A DNA stretch of 64,000 bases from Muribaculum sp. (GTDB lineage Bacteria > Bacillota > Clostridia > Lachnospirales > Lachnospiraceae), in the NCBI GenBank assembly GCA_023663505.1, contig JAMPHH010000008.1:34235-98234 (forward strand), written 5' to 3'. Both the position numbers and the translations under genes were made by a program. Below the pieces are notes generated by a model. The model was not told where the DNA came from. It saw only the letters and a program-made list of their open reading frames with translations, and did not search any database. This document shows, one piece after another, positions 47,778 through 57,562 of this stretch. Numbering within the stretch: position 1 is the stretch's first letter; each line of letters opens with the position of its first letter.

Positions 47778-49223
47778 GTGAAACAAATGACGTCAGCGGT
47801 AAAAGAGTTCTTTGGCGGAATCGGCAGATTCTTTAAAGAATTTGGCGAGGCGGTAGTCAAGGGAGATATTTGGGTGAAGCTGTCCCTTATTTGGATGGGA
47901 GCAGGCTGCATCGGGAGAAAGCAGATTATCAAAGGAATTTTATTGACGCTGTTGGAGGCTGTGGTCATCGTGTTTACCTTCGGGTTCGCCATGGACTATG
48001 TGCCAAAGTTCGCGAGTCTGGGAACGGTGCAGCAGGAATCCGTGTTTAACATTGTCACCATGCAGAATGAATTTAATGATTATGACCATTCATTCTTGAT
48101 TTTGCTGCTATCTCTTGCGAGCTTTGTGGTGTGGGCGATCTTTCTCTTTGTATATCTGAGGAATGTAGTCAACGCATACAAGCTTGAGAAGCTGGCAAAG
48201 GCCGGAAAACATATCAATACCTTTGCGGAGGATTTGAATTCCCTCGTAAATAAGAAATTCTATATCACTTTGTTGACAATGCCTATCATCGGTATTGTAC
48301 TCTTTAATGTAGTGCCTCTGTTGGTTCTGATTCTGGTGGCGTTCACCAACTATGACCAACAGCATATGCCCCCCAGTGCGTTGTTTGACTGGGTAGGCTT
48401 CAAGAACTTTATCAGTCTGTTTGGCGGCGGGGGTCTGACGGTATCCTTCGGCTATGCCTTCCGCAAGATTTTGGTATGGACATTGATCTGGGCCTTTTTT
48501 GCAACCTTTACCACCTACTTTGGCGGAATCCTGTTGTCCATGCTGATCAATCATAAGTATACCAAGTTTCCCAAGATGTGGAGAACGCTGTTCATTATCA
48601 CGATCGCTGTTCCCCAGTTTGTGTCCCTGTTGTTGGTGAGAAACTTTTTTGCCAACAATGGTATCTTCAATACCTTCTGTTCCCAGATCGGGTTGACGGA
48701 GCTGCTGCGGAATCATGGCGTGATCAGTACCAGCTATATCCCGTTCCTGTCAGCCAACGGGTGGGCACATGTGATGATCATACTGATCAATATTTGGGTG
48801 GGTGTGCCTTATCAAATGCTGATCGCTACCGGCGTCCTGATGAATATTCCCACGGACCAGCTTGAGAGTGCGAGAATTGACGGCGCAACCCCCAGACAGA
48901 TATTTTTCCATATCACGATGCCTTACATGCTGTTTGTGACAGGTCCCGCTCTGGTGACTGACTTTGTGAAAAATATCAACAACTTTAACGTGATTTACCT
49001 TCTGACTCAGGACGTGTTCGTCACCACCGATCAGGCAATGGCTAATTCCCAAGCCAAGGAGGTTGACCTGTTGGTGACGTGGCTGTTCAACTTGACCCAG
49101 AATTACTATAACTATAAGATGGCTTCGGCGATCGGCGTCATTGTATTTATCCTGTGTGCGGTATTTACCCTGATCGCGTTTAACAAGATGATTCAAGGAG
49201 ACAGAGAGGAGGTATTTAGATAA
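47778..49223 (+). CDS. Sugar ABC transporter permease, MalF type
   Basis: A 481-residue permease. The GTG at 47778 is the best start, 10 bases after AAAGGAG. The N-terminal 170 residues carry extra membrane segments and the block WVKLSLIWMGAGCIGRKQIIKG, a feature of clostridial MalF-like proteins. The permease core has the EAA motif LESARIDGATPRQIFFHITMPYML. It pairs with the MalG-type protein encoded next. Confidence 0.85.
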   Translation: MKQMTSAVKEFFGGIGRFFKEFGEAVVKGDIWVKLSLIWMGAGCIGRKQIIKGILLTLLEAVVIVFTFGFAMDYVPKFASLGTVQQESVFNIVTMQNEFNDYDHSFLILLLSLASFVVWAIFLFVYLRNVVNAYKLEKLAKAGKHINTFAEDLNSLVNKKFYITLLTMPIIGIVLFNVVPLLVLILVAFTNYDQQHMPPSALFDWVGFKNFISLFGGGGLTVSFGYAFRKILVWTLIWAFFATFTTYFGGILLSMLINHKYTKFPKMWRTLFIITIAVPQFVSLLLVRNFFANNGIFNTFCSQIGLTELLRNHGVISTSYIPFLSANGWAHVMIILINIWVGVPYQMLIATGVLMNIPTDQLESARIDGATPRQIFFHITMPYMLFVTGPALVTDFVKNINNFNVIYLLTQDVFVTTDQAMANSQAKEVDLLVTWLFNLTQNYYNYKMASAIGVIVFILCAVFTLIAFNKMIQGDREEVFR

Positions 49224-50071
49224 TGAAGTTGAAAAGAACACTCAATATTATTTTCAGGCATATACTGCTTGCGGTTTTGGCTTTTATCTGGCTGGTGCCT
49301 ATTGTGTGGCTTCTGGTGACCTCCTTCAGCGCTTACCCGGGTCCGAACAACAGTACCTTCTTCCCGGAGAAGTGGACTATGCAGGCATACTCGAAGCTCC
49401 TGTTCGGCGCGGACAGCGTCTCCCAGTTCCCCAACTGGTTTAAGAACACCTTTATCATCGCGGTTTTCAGCTGTATCATCTCAACGATCTTCGTGTTGAT
49501 GGTGGCTTACGCAACCTCCTGTATGCGGTTTAAGGCGAGGAAGCCGTTGATGAACATTGCGGTGATCCTGAACCTCTTTCCCGGTATGCTGTCTATGGTG
49601 GCTGTGTACTTTATCCTGAAGACGCTGAACCTGACGAACAACCATATCGGTATGGTGATCGTATATTCCGCAGGCTCAGGCTTGGGGTACCTGATCGCCA
49701 AAGGCTTCTTAGATACGATTCCTGCGTCCTTAAGACAGGCGGCGTATCTGGACGGCGCAAGCGAGCTGACGATCTTTTGGAGGGTTGTATTGCCCATGAG
49801 CCGCCCTATTATTGTATACACGGTGATCAGCTCCTTCCTCGCTCCTTGGATGGATTTCGTGTTTGCCAAGATGATGCTGAATGCGGGCGTTTCCTCTCAG
49901 TGGACAGTGGCAATCGGTCTTTACAATATGCTTGAAAAGAGCTTGATCAACAGTTACTTCACCCAGTTCTGCGCGGGTGGTGTACTGGTATCCATTCCTA
50001 TCTCCGTGTTGTTTGTGATCATGCAGAAGTTCTACGTGGAAGGCGTGACCAGTGGTGCGGTGAAGGGCTAA
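49223..50071 (+). CDS. Sugar ABC transporter permease, MalG type
   Basis: A 282-residue permease with six membrane segments. The EAA motif is LRQAAYLDGASELTIFWRVVLPMSRPI, and it ends with the MalG-type KFYVEGVTSGAVKG. The start codon overlaps the stop of the MalF-type gene (TAATG). No ATPase gene follows, so the importer probably borrows a shared MsmX-like ATPase from elsewhere in the genome. Confidence 0.88.
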   Translation: MKLKRTLNIIFRHILLAVLAFIWLVPIVWLLVTSFSAYPGPNNSTFFPEKWTMQAYSKLLFGADSVSQFPNWFKNTFIIAVFSCIISTIFVLMVAYATSCMRFKARKPLMNIAVILNLFPGMLSMVAVYFILKTLNLTNNHIGMVIVYSAGSGLGYLIAKGFLDTIPASLRQAAYLDGASELTIFWRVVLPMSRPIIVYTVISSFLAPWMDFVFAKMMLNAGVSSQWTVAIGLYNMLEKSLINSYFTQFCAGGVLVSIPISVLFVIMQKFYVEGVTSGAVKG

Positions 50072-50174
50072 AACAATAGAAGGCATTGCTGCAATATAAA
50101 GTATTGCTGCAACAGAAGGCATTGCTTTAGTGACTGTTACAAGAAGGTTTAAATAGTAAGAAGGAGATGTATCA

Positions 50175-52016
50175 ATGGACAAAACATTTGTAGTCAATAT
50201 CATTCACCGTCCGGAGATGGTTCCCGAGTATGCGGAGAAGGTGACCGGACAGGGCAAGGCAGAGGATATCGGAAGGAAGGCGCTGCTCACGGAGTCCTTG
50301 GATATCTTTAAGTTCCAGCAGGAGACCGCCCACAAGAACGGGCTGAAGGTGACCATTCAAATGACTTACGCCAGTCTGTTTAACGACGAGGCAGTGGAGC
50401 TTGCCAAGGAGCACCATGAGAAATACGGCGACGAGATCGCTCTCTCCCTGCTGGGGCTTCCCTGCAAGGAGTTCCGCGAGAAATACAAGACCAAGGACTT
50501 CTGTATCTGGATGTTCTCCATGGAGGACAAGAAGAGCATTGTAGATGACGTGTTCGGGAAGTTTTATGACCGCTTCGGCTTTTATCCCGAGTCCACCGGC
50601 TCCTATTATATGGACGCGGAGCTGACCAATTATATCAAGGAGAAATATCCCATGGTCAAATGTGCCGTGGCAACCTGTTGGGAGGAGGGACCCAAGGCGT
50701 ATCACACCTGTAACAACTCTTGGTACACCTTGTTTGACGGCGGTCCGTGGAATCCATGGATTCCCTCCAAGCAGAATACCCATGCACCCGCTGCCAATGA
50801 AGCGGAGGACAGCGGTATCGTGGCGATTCCGCACTTGTCCAGAGATTTGCTGGCATGTTATGACGGAAACGGCTCTAACTTTGGAACGCATCCCCAGAAC
50901 GTGCTGAGGGGCATGATTTATGACACCAAGACATGGGAGTATCCTTATCTCTATAATTTGATTGACCAGTATCGGCATTTGGAGAAGTACAACAATGGTT
51001 ATTCCTATAACATGATGTTCGTGGGCCCCGGGTGGCTGAACAAGATGGGACGTTGGGAGCAGCCCTATGAGCTCTTGAAGAAGTCCTATGAGGACGGCAT
51101 GGCGTATTATGGTAAGCTGAAGAAGGAAGGTCAGCTTGTGGATATGACCATGGCGGAGTTTGCGGATTTCTACCGCGCCAACAAGACCTACACGGAGCCG
51201 GAGTGCGCACTGTGGAAGGATATCCTCTATGGCTCCAACAAGCAGATTTTCTGGTATGCCGACCCCTATATGAGAGCCTGCGTCAATATGGATCAGGGCG
51301 GCGCGATTGTGGATCTGCGCCCCTATGCCGCCAAGCTAAAGTGGGAGGTAGGTATCGGCACTAAGCATGTGCAGGACGCTTCTTATCCTTTCCTGATTCA
51401 GGAGAAGTACCGCGCGGGATACTTCACCCACTATGCGGGTGAGGGGACCGTGCGCAGCGCGAAGATCTGCTATAACGGCGAGGAGGTGGATCTGTGCCTG
51501 TGCAGGACTCATGCGACCTTCTCTCAGGAGGGCAAGACGAGGGTTCTCACTCTTGACCCCGTGGATATTGAGTTCTATGACCTGACCGTAAAGCTCCAGA
51601 CAAGGGTATGCTTTGAGGAGGGGGCTTCCAATATCCGTATCGAGCGCAAGGTGCTTGAAATGAGTAATCCTGACGCAGATGTGACGATCAACGAGTATAT
51701 GGTTGGCTGTTACGGCACCACGGAATATCCTGAGGATATGCTGGGGATTACGCTGAGCGTGTCCGACGGCTCGAGGTCGGAGGAGATTGCCTATGAGTAT
51801 AAATGCAGGGAGGCTTCCATGGCGGGCGGCAAGACGGCGAGCGCAGTGATTCCCGCCATTGAGACCAAGGTTTCCCTCTCCACGGACAGCGCGGACGGCG
51901 AGTCATATATCCGCGAGGGCTACGCGTTCTCTCCCATGTTCACGCTTGGGTATCAGAAGAAGCTTCATGATAAGGAGGTATTGGTGACATGGCTCAATCT
52001 GGAAAAGGCAAATTAA
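50175..52016 (+). CDS. Uncharacterised 613-aa protein of the galactan locus, possible glycoside-active enzyme
   Basis: A soluble protein without signal peptide; AAGGAG precedes the ATG. The first 300 residues look like an alpha/beta barrel (VVNIIHRPEMVPEY, GLKVTIQMTYASLFND, FGFYPESTGSYYMDAELTNYI, FDGGPWNPWIPSKQNTH). The last 200 look beta-rich, like a carbohydrate-active accessory domain. I know no characterised relative; DUF3863-type proteins of Bacteroides are a distant possibility. It stands between the importer and the GH42 gene and overlaps the next gene by 28 bases, so a role on imported oligosaccharides is inferred from position. Confidence 0.6.
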   Translation: MDKTFVVNIIHRPEMVPEYAEKVTGQGKAEDIGRKALLTESLDIFKFQQETAHKNGLKVTIQMTYASLFNDEAVELAKEHHEKYGDEIALSLLGLPCKEFREKYKTKDFCIWMFSMEDKKSIVDDVFGKFYDRFGFYPESTGSYYMDAELTNYIKEKYPMVKCAVATCWEEGPKAYHTCNNSWYTLFDGGPWNPWIPSKQNTHAPAANEAEDSGIVAIPHLSRDLLACYDGNGSNFGTHPQNVLRGMIYDTKTWEYPYLYNLIDQYRHLEKYNNGYSYNMMFVGPGWLNKMGRWEQPYELLKKSYEDGMAYYGKLKKEGQLVDMTMAEFADFYRANKTYTEPECALWKDILYGSNKQIFWYADPYMRACVNMDQGGAIVDLRPYAAKLKWEVGIGTKHVQDASYPFLIQEKYRAGYFTHYAGEGTVRSAKICYNGEEVDLCLCRTHATFSQEGKTRVLTLDPVDIEFYDLTVKLQTRVCFEEGASNIRIERKVLEMSNPDADVTINEYMVGCYGTTEYPEDMLGITLSVSDGSRSEEIAYEYKCREASMAGGKTASAVIPAIETKVSLSTDSADGESYIREGYAFSPMFTLGYQKKLHDKEVLVTWLNLEKAN

Positions 52017-52201
52017 ATTTCAGATGCCCTTCCTGCTTTATGCGGGACTTGGACATTGATATGTTTTATGACAAGGATAAGCAGGAATATTACTGCATTC
52101 GCTGCCAATACACCGGAACGGAAAAGGATGTATTGGAGAAAAACGAGATGGTACGTTTCCGTTATCGCAAGATGATGGAGCGCATCACGGATTTTGATTA
52201 A
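51989..52201 (+). CDS. Small zinc-ribbon protein, 70 aa
   Basis: A 70-residue protein with two Cys pairs, CPSC and CIRC (about 13-39), the pattern of a zinc ribbon, followed by a charged helix. AAGGAG lies upstream, inside the last codons of the preceding gene, which it overlaps by 28 bases. It may bind nucleic acid or a protein partner. Its conserved place in such a sugar locus is unexplained. Confidence 0.6.
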   Translation: MAQSGKGKLNFRCPSCFMRDLDIDMFYDKDKQEYYCIRCQYTGTEKDVLEKNEMVRFRYRKMMERITDFD

Positions 52202-52213
52202 AATTTGAATTGA

Positions 52214-52271
52214 TGTGCAAGCGCCATTAGAGTCATCACCCTTACGGGGGTGAGGATTCTGAATGGCGTTT
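52214..52271 (+). other. Long hairpin between the zinc-ribbon gene and GH42
   Basis: GCAAGCGCCATTAGAGTC pairs with the sequence ending AATGGCGTTTGC, with an inner stem TCACCC/GGGGTGA. It is followed by no T-run, so it may set mRNA stability or expression levels inside the operon rather than stop it. Confidence 0.55.
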
Positions 52272-52325
52272 GCTGACTTGGGAGCAAGCCCAAATTTCCG
52301 GATTGAGGCAAGAATGGAGGATTAG

Positions 52326-54359
52326 ATGAACATGGAAAGACATATACTGTTTCCGCAGCTTGATGGCTTGATTCACGGCGGGGATTACAATCCGGAGCAA
52401 TGGCTGGACAGACCTGACATTCTGGAGGAGGATATTCGTCTGATGCAAAAGGCGGGCATGAACTGCGCGACCTTGGGCGTCTTCTCTTGGGCGGCTTATG
52501 AGCCTGTGGAGGGGGAGTATCATTTCGAGTGGCTGACAGCTTGTATTGACCGCCTGTATGAAAAGGGCATCTATACGATTCTGGCGACTCCCAGTGGCGC
52601 AAAGCCTGCATGGTTGGACGAGCGATATCCTGAATGCCTGCGGGTGGATTCCTACGGCGTGAGATATCACCACGGATTTCGCCACAACCACTGCATGTCC
52701 TCTCCTGTCTATCGTGAGAAGGTGAAAAGAATCGTCACCAAGCTCCATGCGGCGGTGGGAGACCACCCCGGGGTGATTATGTGGCATATCTCCAATGAGT
52801 TTGGCGGGGAGTGCTATTGTCCTCTGTGCGTGAAACGTTTTCAGGGATATCTGGAGCAGCAGTTTGACGGGGATATCGAGAAGCTGAACCATGCGTGGTG
52901 GACAAGCTTTTGGAGCCATCAATACAACCGCTTTGACCAGATTGAACCCCCTTATCAGAACGGGGAGTTCAGCGTCATGGGATTAAAACAGGAATGGCGC
53001 AGATTTACCACATGGAACATGACAGATTACATGAATTTTGAGATTGGGCTGCTGAAGGAGCTTACACCTGACAGACCTGTCACAACTAATTTCATGCAGC
53101 TCTATGACGGATTGGATTATCGAAAAATGGCGGAGTCACTGGACGTTATTTCATGGGATTCCTATCCCTGTCTGCATAATGACTATGAGACCTTAAGCGA
53201 TACGATGGCAGATAATGCCTTTGACCACGCGGTGATGCGCTGTATGAAAAAGGACAGACCCTTTATGCTCATGGAGAGCGCGCCGGGTCTGGTCAATTGG
53301 CATTCCTATAACAAATTAAAGCGTCCCGGTATCCACAGGCTGTTCTCCCTTCACGCGCTTGCCTGCGGGTCGGACACGGTACAATATTTTCAGTGGCGCA
53401 AGGGGCGCGGCTCCTTTGAGCAGTACCATGGCGCCGTGGTGGATCATCTGGGCACGGGGGATACCCGCGTATTTCGTGAGGTGCAGGAGTTGGGCGGGGA
53501 GCTTTTGAAGCTAAAGGAGATCTCAGGCAGCCTGATTCAGGCGAAGGTAGCGTTGATTCTGGATTGGGACGTGATGTGGGCGATACAGGATATGCGGGGA
53601 CTCTCCGATGAGACTAAGCAGTATGCCGAGACCTGCAGGGAAATATATCGAACGCTTATGGGGCTTGGCGTGGATGTGGACGTCATCAACCAGACGGATT
53701 CATTCGAGGATTACCGGGTGCTCGTAGCTCCCATGCTCTATATGCTCAAGGAGGGTGTCTCCGAAAGGCTGCAGGAGTTTGTGCAGGGGGGCGGCGAGCT
53801 GCTTGCCACCTACCTGACAGGCTATGTGGATAAGGATACGCTCTGTTATCTGGGAGGCTTCCCGGGAGACGGATTGCATGAGCTTTTTGGTGTGATCAGC
53901 GAGGAGATTGACACCCTTTACCCGAAGGATAGGAATGCGGTGGTGTTTGCCGATGGGAGGGAAGGCGAGGTAAGGGACTATGCCGAACGTCTCATAGTGA
54001 AGGACGCTGAGGTATTGGGTACTTACAAGCAGGATTTCTATGCGGGGGAGGCCGCTGTCACCGTGCGGTCAAGCGGCAGGGGTCATGCGTATTACGTGGG
54101 CTGTCGTGTGGAAGCGGGGCGAATGAGTGAGCTTTTTGACACGATGCTTAAGACGGCGGGAGTGGAGACGAGACAGTTCCCCGAGAATGTGCAATATCAT
54201 GTGCGCTATGCGGAGAATGTAAAATATGAATTCTATTTTAACATGGGAACGGGGGAGGTTGTCGTCCCGAATGTCAGAGGGAGAAACCTGCTTAGCGGCG
54301 GGGAAGTGACGCAGGAGCTTAGCTTGGGAGCGTATGGAGTGGCAGTGGTTGCAATATGA
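52326..54359 (+). CDS. GH42 beta-galactosidase
   Basis: A 677-residue cytoplasmic enzyme without signal peptide; GGAGG precedes the ATG. The barrel starts GGDYNPEQW, the acid/base Glu lies in WHISNEFGGEC (about 157) and the nucleophile Glu in LMESAPGLVNW (about 316). A Cys cluster (GECYCPLC) matches the zinc site of GH42. The trimerisation domain and C-terminal beta domain follow. It should remove terminal galactose from galacto-oligosaccharides, feeding galK. Confidence 0.9.
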   Translation: MNMERHILFPQLDGLIHGGDYNPEQWLDRPDILEEDIRLMQKAGMNCATLGVFSWAAYEPVEGEYHFEWLTACIDRLYEKGIYTILATPSGAKPAWLDERYPECLRVDSYGVRYHHGFRHNHCMSSPVYREKVKRIVTKLHAAVGDHPGVIMWHISNEFGGECYCPLCVKRFQGYLEQQFDGDIEKLNHAWWTSFWSHQYNRFDQIEPPYQNGEFSVMGLKQEWRRFTTWNMTDYMNFEIGLLKELTPDRPVTTNFMQLYDGLDYRKMAESLDVISWDSYPCLHNDYETLSDTMADNAFDHAVMRCMKKDRPFMLMESAPGLVNWHSYNKLKRPGIHRLFSLHALACGSDTVQYFQWRKGRGSFEQYHGAVVDHLGTGDTRVFREVQELGGELLKLKEISGSLIQAKVALILDWDVMWAIQDMRGLSDETKQYAETCREIYRTLMGLGVDVDVINQTDSFEDYRVLVAPMLYMLKEGVSERLQEFVQGGGELLATYLTGYVDKDTLCYLGGFPGDGLHELFGVISEEIDTLYPKDRNAVVFADGREGEVRDYAERLIVKDAEVLGTYKQDFYAGEAAVTVRSSGRGHAYYVGCRVEAGRMSELFDTMLKTAGVETRQFPENVQYHVRYAENVKYEFYFNMGTGEVVVPNVRGRNLLSGGEVTQELSLGAYGVAVVAI

Positions 54360-54420
54360 AGAATGAGCTTCGCAGCGGACTGCGCAATTAGTTATAACTA
54401 TGATACGAGGAGGAAAGCAT

Positions 54421-55512
54421 ATGTTTATCAAGGGAATGGACGTATCTACGCTGTTGGAGGAGGAGGCGTGCGGCGCTAAGTATTATGACCACGGGACGCA
54501 GATGGATCTGTTTGATATTTTGCAGAAATACGGTGTTAATTCCATTCGGATCAGGCTTTGGAATGACCCCTATGACGAGCAGGGCAATCCATACGGGGCG
54601 GGCACCAATGATTTGGAGAAGACTATCATTCTCGCAAGGCGGGCGATGGAGCATGGCATGGGGTGGCTTCTGGATCTCCATTACAGTGATTTCTGGGCGG
54701 ACCCGGGCAAGCAGATGGTTCCCAAGGCGTGGAGAGGACTGGACGAGGCGGGATTGGAGCAGGCGGTTTATGAATATACGGTAGAGGTCATGGAGAGACT
54801 GAAGCAGGAGGGCGTGTCTCCCGCCATGGTACAGGTGGGGAATGAGCTCACGAACGGTCTGCTTTGGCCTACCGGAAAGAAGCCGGAATATGACAATATT
54901 GCCAGATATATCAATGCGGGAATCCGCGGTGTGCGGAAGGTAGACAGTCAGGCGTCGATTATGATACACTTAGATAACGGAGGCTTGAACGAGATGTATG
55001 TGGATTGGTTCGAGCATTTCATGGAGCGCGGCGAGCCGTTTGACATTATCGGATTCTCCTATTATCCGTTTTGGCATGGGACGATGGGAGAGCTCGAGGC
55101 AAATATGCGGGACATGGCGAGGCGTTACGGCAAAAGACTTGTGGTTGCGGAGGTTTCCACAGGCTTTACAATGGAGGATTATCGCGACAGGGAAGGACTT
55201 CCCAAAGATGAATTGAAGGGTATGGCGACTAGGCAGGCGTTGGTTGATAGGGTGGAGTATCCCATGACGAAGCAGGGTCAGGTGGAGTTCATGCAGGATA
55301 TCATGAGCAGAATCAAATCCGTGCCCGGCGGCGAGGGCTTTTATTACTGGGAACCCGCATGGATACCTGTTCCCGGCTGTGGCTGGGCAAACGAGGCGGC
55401 GCTTCGCTATACGGGGGAGAAGGGCCCCGGGGGAAACGAGTGGGCGAATCAGGCGTTGTTTGACTATGAGGGCAACGCGCTTCCGGCGTTGGAGGCAATA
55501 AGGGATTTCTGA
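54421..55512 (+). CDS. GH53 endo-beta-1,4-galactanase
   Basis: A 363-residue enzyme starting MFIKGMDVSTLLEEE behind GAGGAGG. The acid/base Glu is in VQVGNELTNGLLWP (about 141) and the nucleophile Glu in RLVVAEVSTGF (about 243). The family cuts type I arabinogalactan. Most GH53 enzymes are secreted, but here there is no signal peptide, so it probably acts in the cytoplasm on imported oligomers. It follows the GH42 gene by 61 bases. Confidence 0.9.
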   Translation: MFIKGMDVSTLLEEEACGAKYYDHGTQMDLFDILQKYGVNSIRIRLWNDPYDEQGNPYGAGTNDLEKTIILARRAMEHGMGWLLDLHYSDFWADPGKQMVPKAWRGLDEAGLEQAVYEYTVEVMERLKQEGVSPAMVQVGNELTNGLLWPTGKKPEYDNIARYINAGIRGVRKVDSQASIMIHLDNGGLNEMYVDWFEHFMERGEPFDIIGFSYYPFWHGTMGELEANMRDMARRYGKRLVVAEVSTGFTMEDYRDREGLPKDELKGMATRQALVDRVEYPMTKQGQVEFMQDIMSRIKSVPGGEGFYYWEPAWIPVPGCGWANEAALRYTGEKGPGGNEWANQALFDYEGNALPALEAIRDF

Positions 55513-55594
55513 CGAATAGGAAGTGAGCGATGCGTTGACGTGAGAAGGTTTTTCTGATTTTGGGGGCTGCGGGAGCGGCAGGATGGAGGGAACA

Positions 55595-57517
55595 ATGAAG
55601 AAGGTTGCCCTGATCATGGAGAGTTGGATGCGGTATTTTACATACGCATGGCCCTCCGGAATATTGCAAAAGATAAAAGAATCCGGTTTAGACGTGAATC
55701 TTTATATTTTTAACAGCTCCGCCAACTGGAGTGATGACGCGCTGTATAATCAGGGGGAATACAATATCTTTAATCTGCCGGATTTGAAGGATTTTGACGG
55801 GATTGTGCTGGACGTCAACAATATTACAAGCATTGGTGTGCGCAGTGCTTTGGTGGAGCGCGTGCGACGGTCCGGCGTGCCGACCGTGGTGCTTGGCAAT
55901 TATTTCGAGGGGCTGCGCTCGGTGACGGTTGACAACTATCGGGCGATGCAGAATGTGATGGAGCATTTGGCGGGGCATCACGGCTGCAAGAGCTTTTGGT
56001 TTGTCATGGGACCGGAGGACAATTTTGAGAATCAAAGACGATTTGCATCTGTCAGGGATTATGTGGAGGCTCATCAATTGTCGGACAGCAGGTACTATTT
56101 TGGTGATTTTGACTGCGGGTGCGGCATAAGCGGCTTTGAAGCCCTGTATGCGGAGTATGAGCTGCCCGACGCCATCGTCTGCGCCAATGACAATATCGCC
56201 GTGGGGGTATTGTCGGCAGCGGAGAAAAGAGGGCTTTTCGCCCCGAAGGACTTTCTTGTCACGGGCTTTGATGACTTGGACAAATCCAGATATTATGATC
56301 CCAAGATCTCCACGGTGAGTCATATCCGTGAGGAGCTGGGATACGCGGCGATGGAGATGCTGTGCGAGCTCTGGCAGGGGCAGGAGGTTGAGGAGATCAG
56401 ATGCACGGGAACAAGGGAGATTTTCTGGGACAGCTGTGGCTGTGAGTCGGATATCGTCATTGATTTAAAGGAGCATTTGAAGGGCAATATTTTGTATGGG
56501 ATCGAGACTGAGGATTTTGAGAAGCAGCTTTTGAAGCTCAAATATTCCCTGACCCGCTGTGAGACCGTGCAGGAGATGTTGGAGCGCATTCCCCAGTGTA
56601 TCCCGTCGCTTCGCTGTGATGAGCTTTATCTGGTCACGGACAGGAGATTGTACTGGTTTATGGGGGACGAGCCTATTGAGGAGCAGCTTAACAGTCTCTT
56701 GGCGGAGGAGGATTTTTTGGTGCAGGGATATCCGGAGGATATGCAGTTTACCTTTTCCTACACCAAGGACGGGATTGCGGAGAATGATGACCAAAATATT
56801 GCCGGGAATCATATTTTCCCAACGTTCGAGTGTGAGGAATCGGGGGTTGACTTTTTGTTTTTGCCGCTGCATTTCAGGGACAAGTGTGTGGGGTATTTTG
56901 CGATCCGCAACGCGGTCTATCTGATGGAGAAGCAATTTCTGTTTGATATCATCAACGCGTTGACCACGGCACTGGAGAATCTGTATTCGAGGGCGCGGCT
57001 GCGGGATATGAATCAGCTGTTGACCACGCTTTACAACCGTGATTCCATGACGATGCTTTACAATCGACTGGAACTGGATAAGCTGGGGATCAAGTACTTG
57101 GAGAGTCAGCATGACCGAGGCAATCATGTCTTTGTGGTTTATCTGGATGTGGATCGGTTAAAATATATCAATGATAATTTCGGACACGAGCAGGGAGATT
57201 TTGCGATTAAAACGACGGCTAAGCTGATACAGAAGCATTTTCCCAAGGAGAGTCTGTGCTTTAGGTTGGGCGGTGATGAATTTCTGGCGCTGTGCTCAGG
57301 TATTTCCGAAGCTGAGATCAATGGTATTTATGAAGCGATTCAGGACGAGCTGCGGCAGGTGCAGGAGCAGAACCGATGTCCCTATGAGCTCACGGTGAGC
57401 TACGGGCATGTGGTGACGGATATTTGGAAGGATATACCACTTGCGGATTATATCAAGCAGGCAGATGATAAAATGTATGCGTTTAAAACCCTAAGAAAAA
57501 AGCAGCGCACGGAATAA
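55595..57517 (+). CDS. Sugar-binding-domain/GGDEF fusion, putative diguanylate cyclase
   Basis: A 640-residue cytoplasmic protein, start ATG 55595 behind GGAGGG. Residues 1-280 are a LacI/GalR-type binding domain without a helix-turn-helix (VPTVVLGNYFEGLRSVTVDNYRAM, DAIVCANDNIAVGVLSAAEKRG, VTGFDDLDKS). About 290-470 looks like a GAF-type domain. The GGDEF domain (about 485-635) has YLDVDRLKYINDNFGHEQGD and an intact RLGGDEF near 557. No inhibitory RxxD site is seen. It probably links galactose-type ligands to cyclic-di-GMP. Confidence 0.8.
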   Translation: MKKVALIMESWMRYFTYAWPSGILQKIKESGLDVNLYIFNSSANWSDDALYNQGEYNIFNLPDLKDFDGIVLDVNNITSIGVRSALVERVRRSGVPTVVLGNYFEGLRSVTVDNYRAMQNVMEHLAGHHGCKSFWFVMGPEDNFENQRRFASVRDYVEAHQLSDSRYYFGDFDCGCGISGFEALYAEYELPDAIVCANDNIAVGVLSAAEKRGLFAPKDFLVTGFDDLDKSRYYDPKISTVSHIREELGYAAMEMLCELWQGQEVEEIRCTGTREIFWDSCGCESDIVIDLKEHLKGNILYGIETEDFEKQLLKLKYSLTRCETVQEMLERIPQCIPSLRCDELYLVTDRRLYWFMGDEPIEEQLNSLLAEEDFLVQGYPEDMQFTFSYTKDGIAENDDQNIAGNHIFPTFECEESGVDFLFLPLHFRDKCVGYFAIRNAVYLMEKQFLFDIINALTTALENLYSRARLRDMNQLLTTLYNRDSMTMLYNRLELDKLGIKYLESQHDRGNHVFVVYLDVDRLKYINDNFGHEQGDFAIKTTAKLIQKHFPKESLCFRLGGDEFLALCSGISEAEINGIYEAIQDELRQVQEQNRCPYELTVSYGHVVTDIWKDIPLADYIKQADDKMYAFKTLRKKQRTE

Positions 57518-57562
57518 AATCCCTTCATTTACAGATACTATGTCCGCATAGGAAATTTTGCC

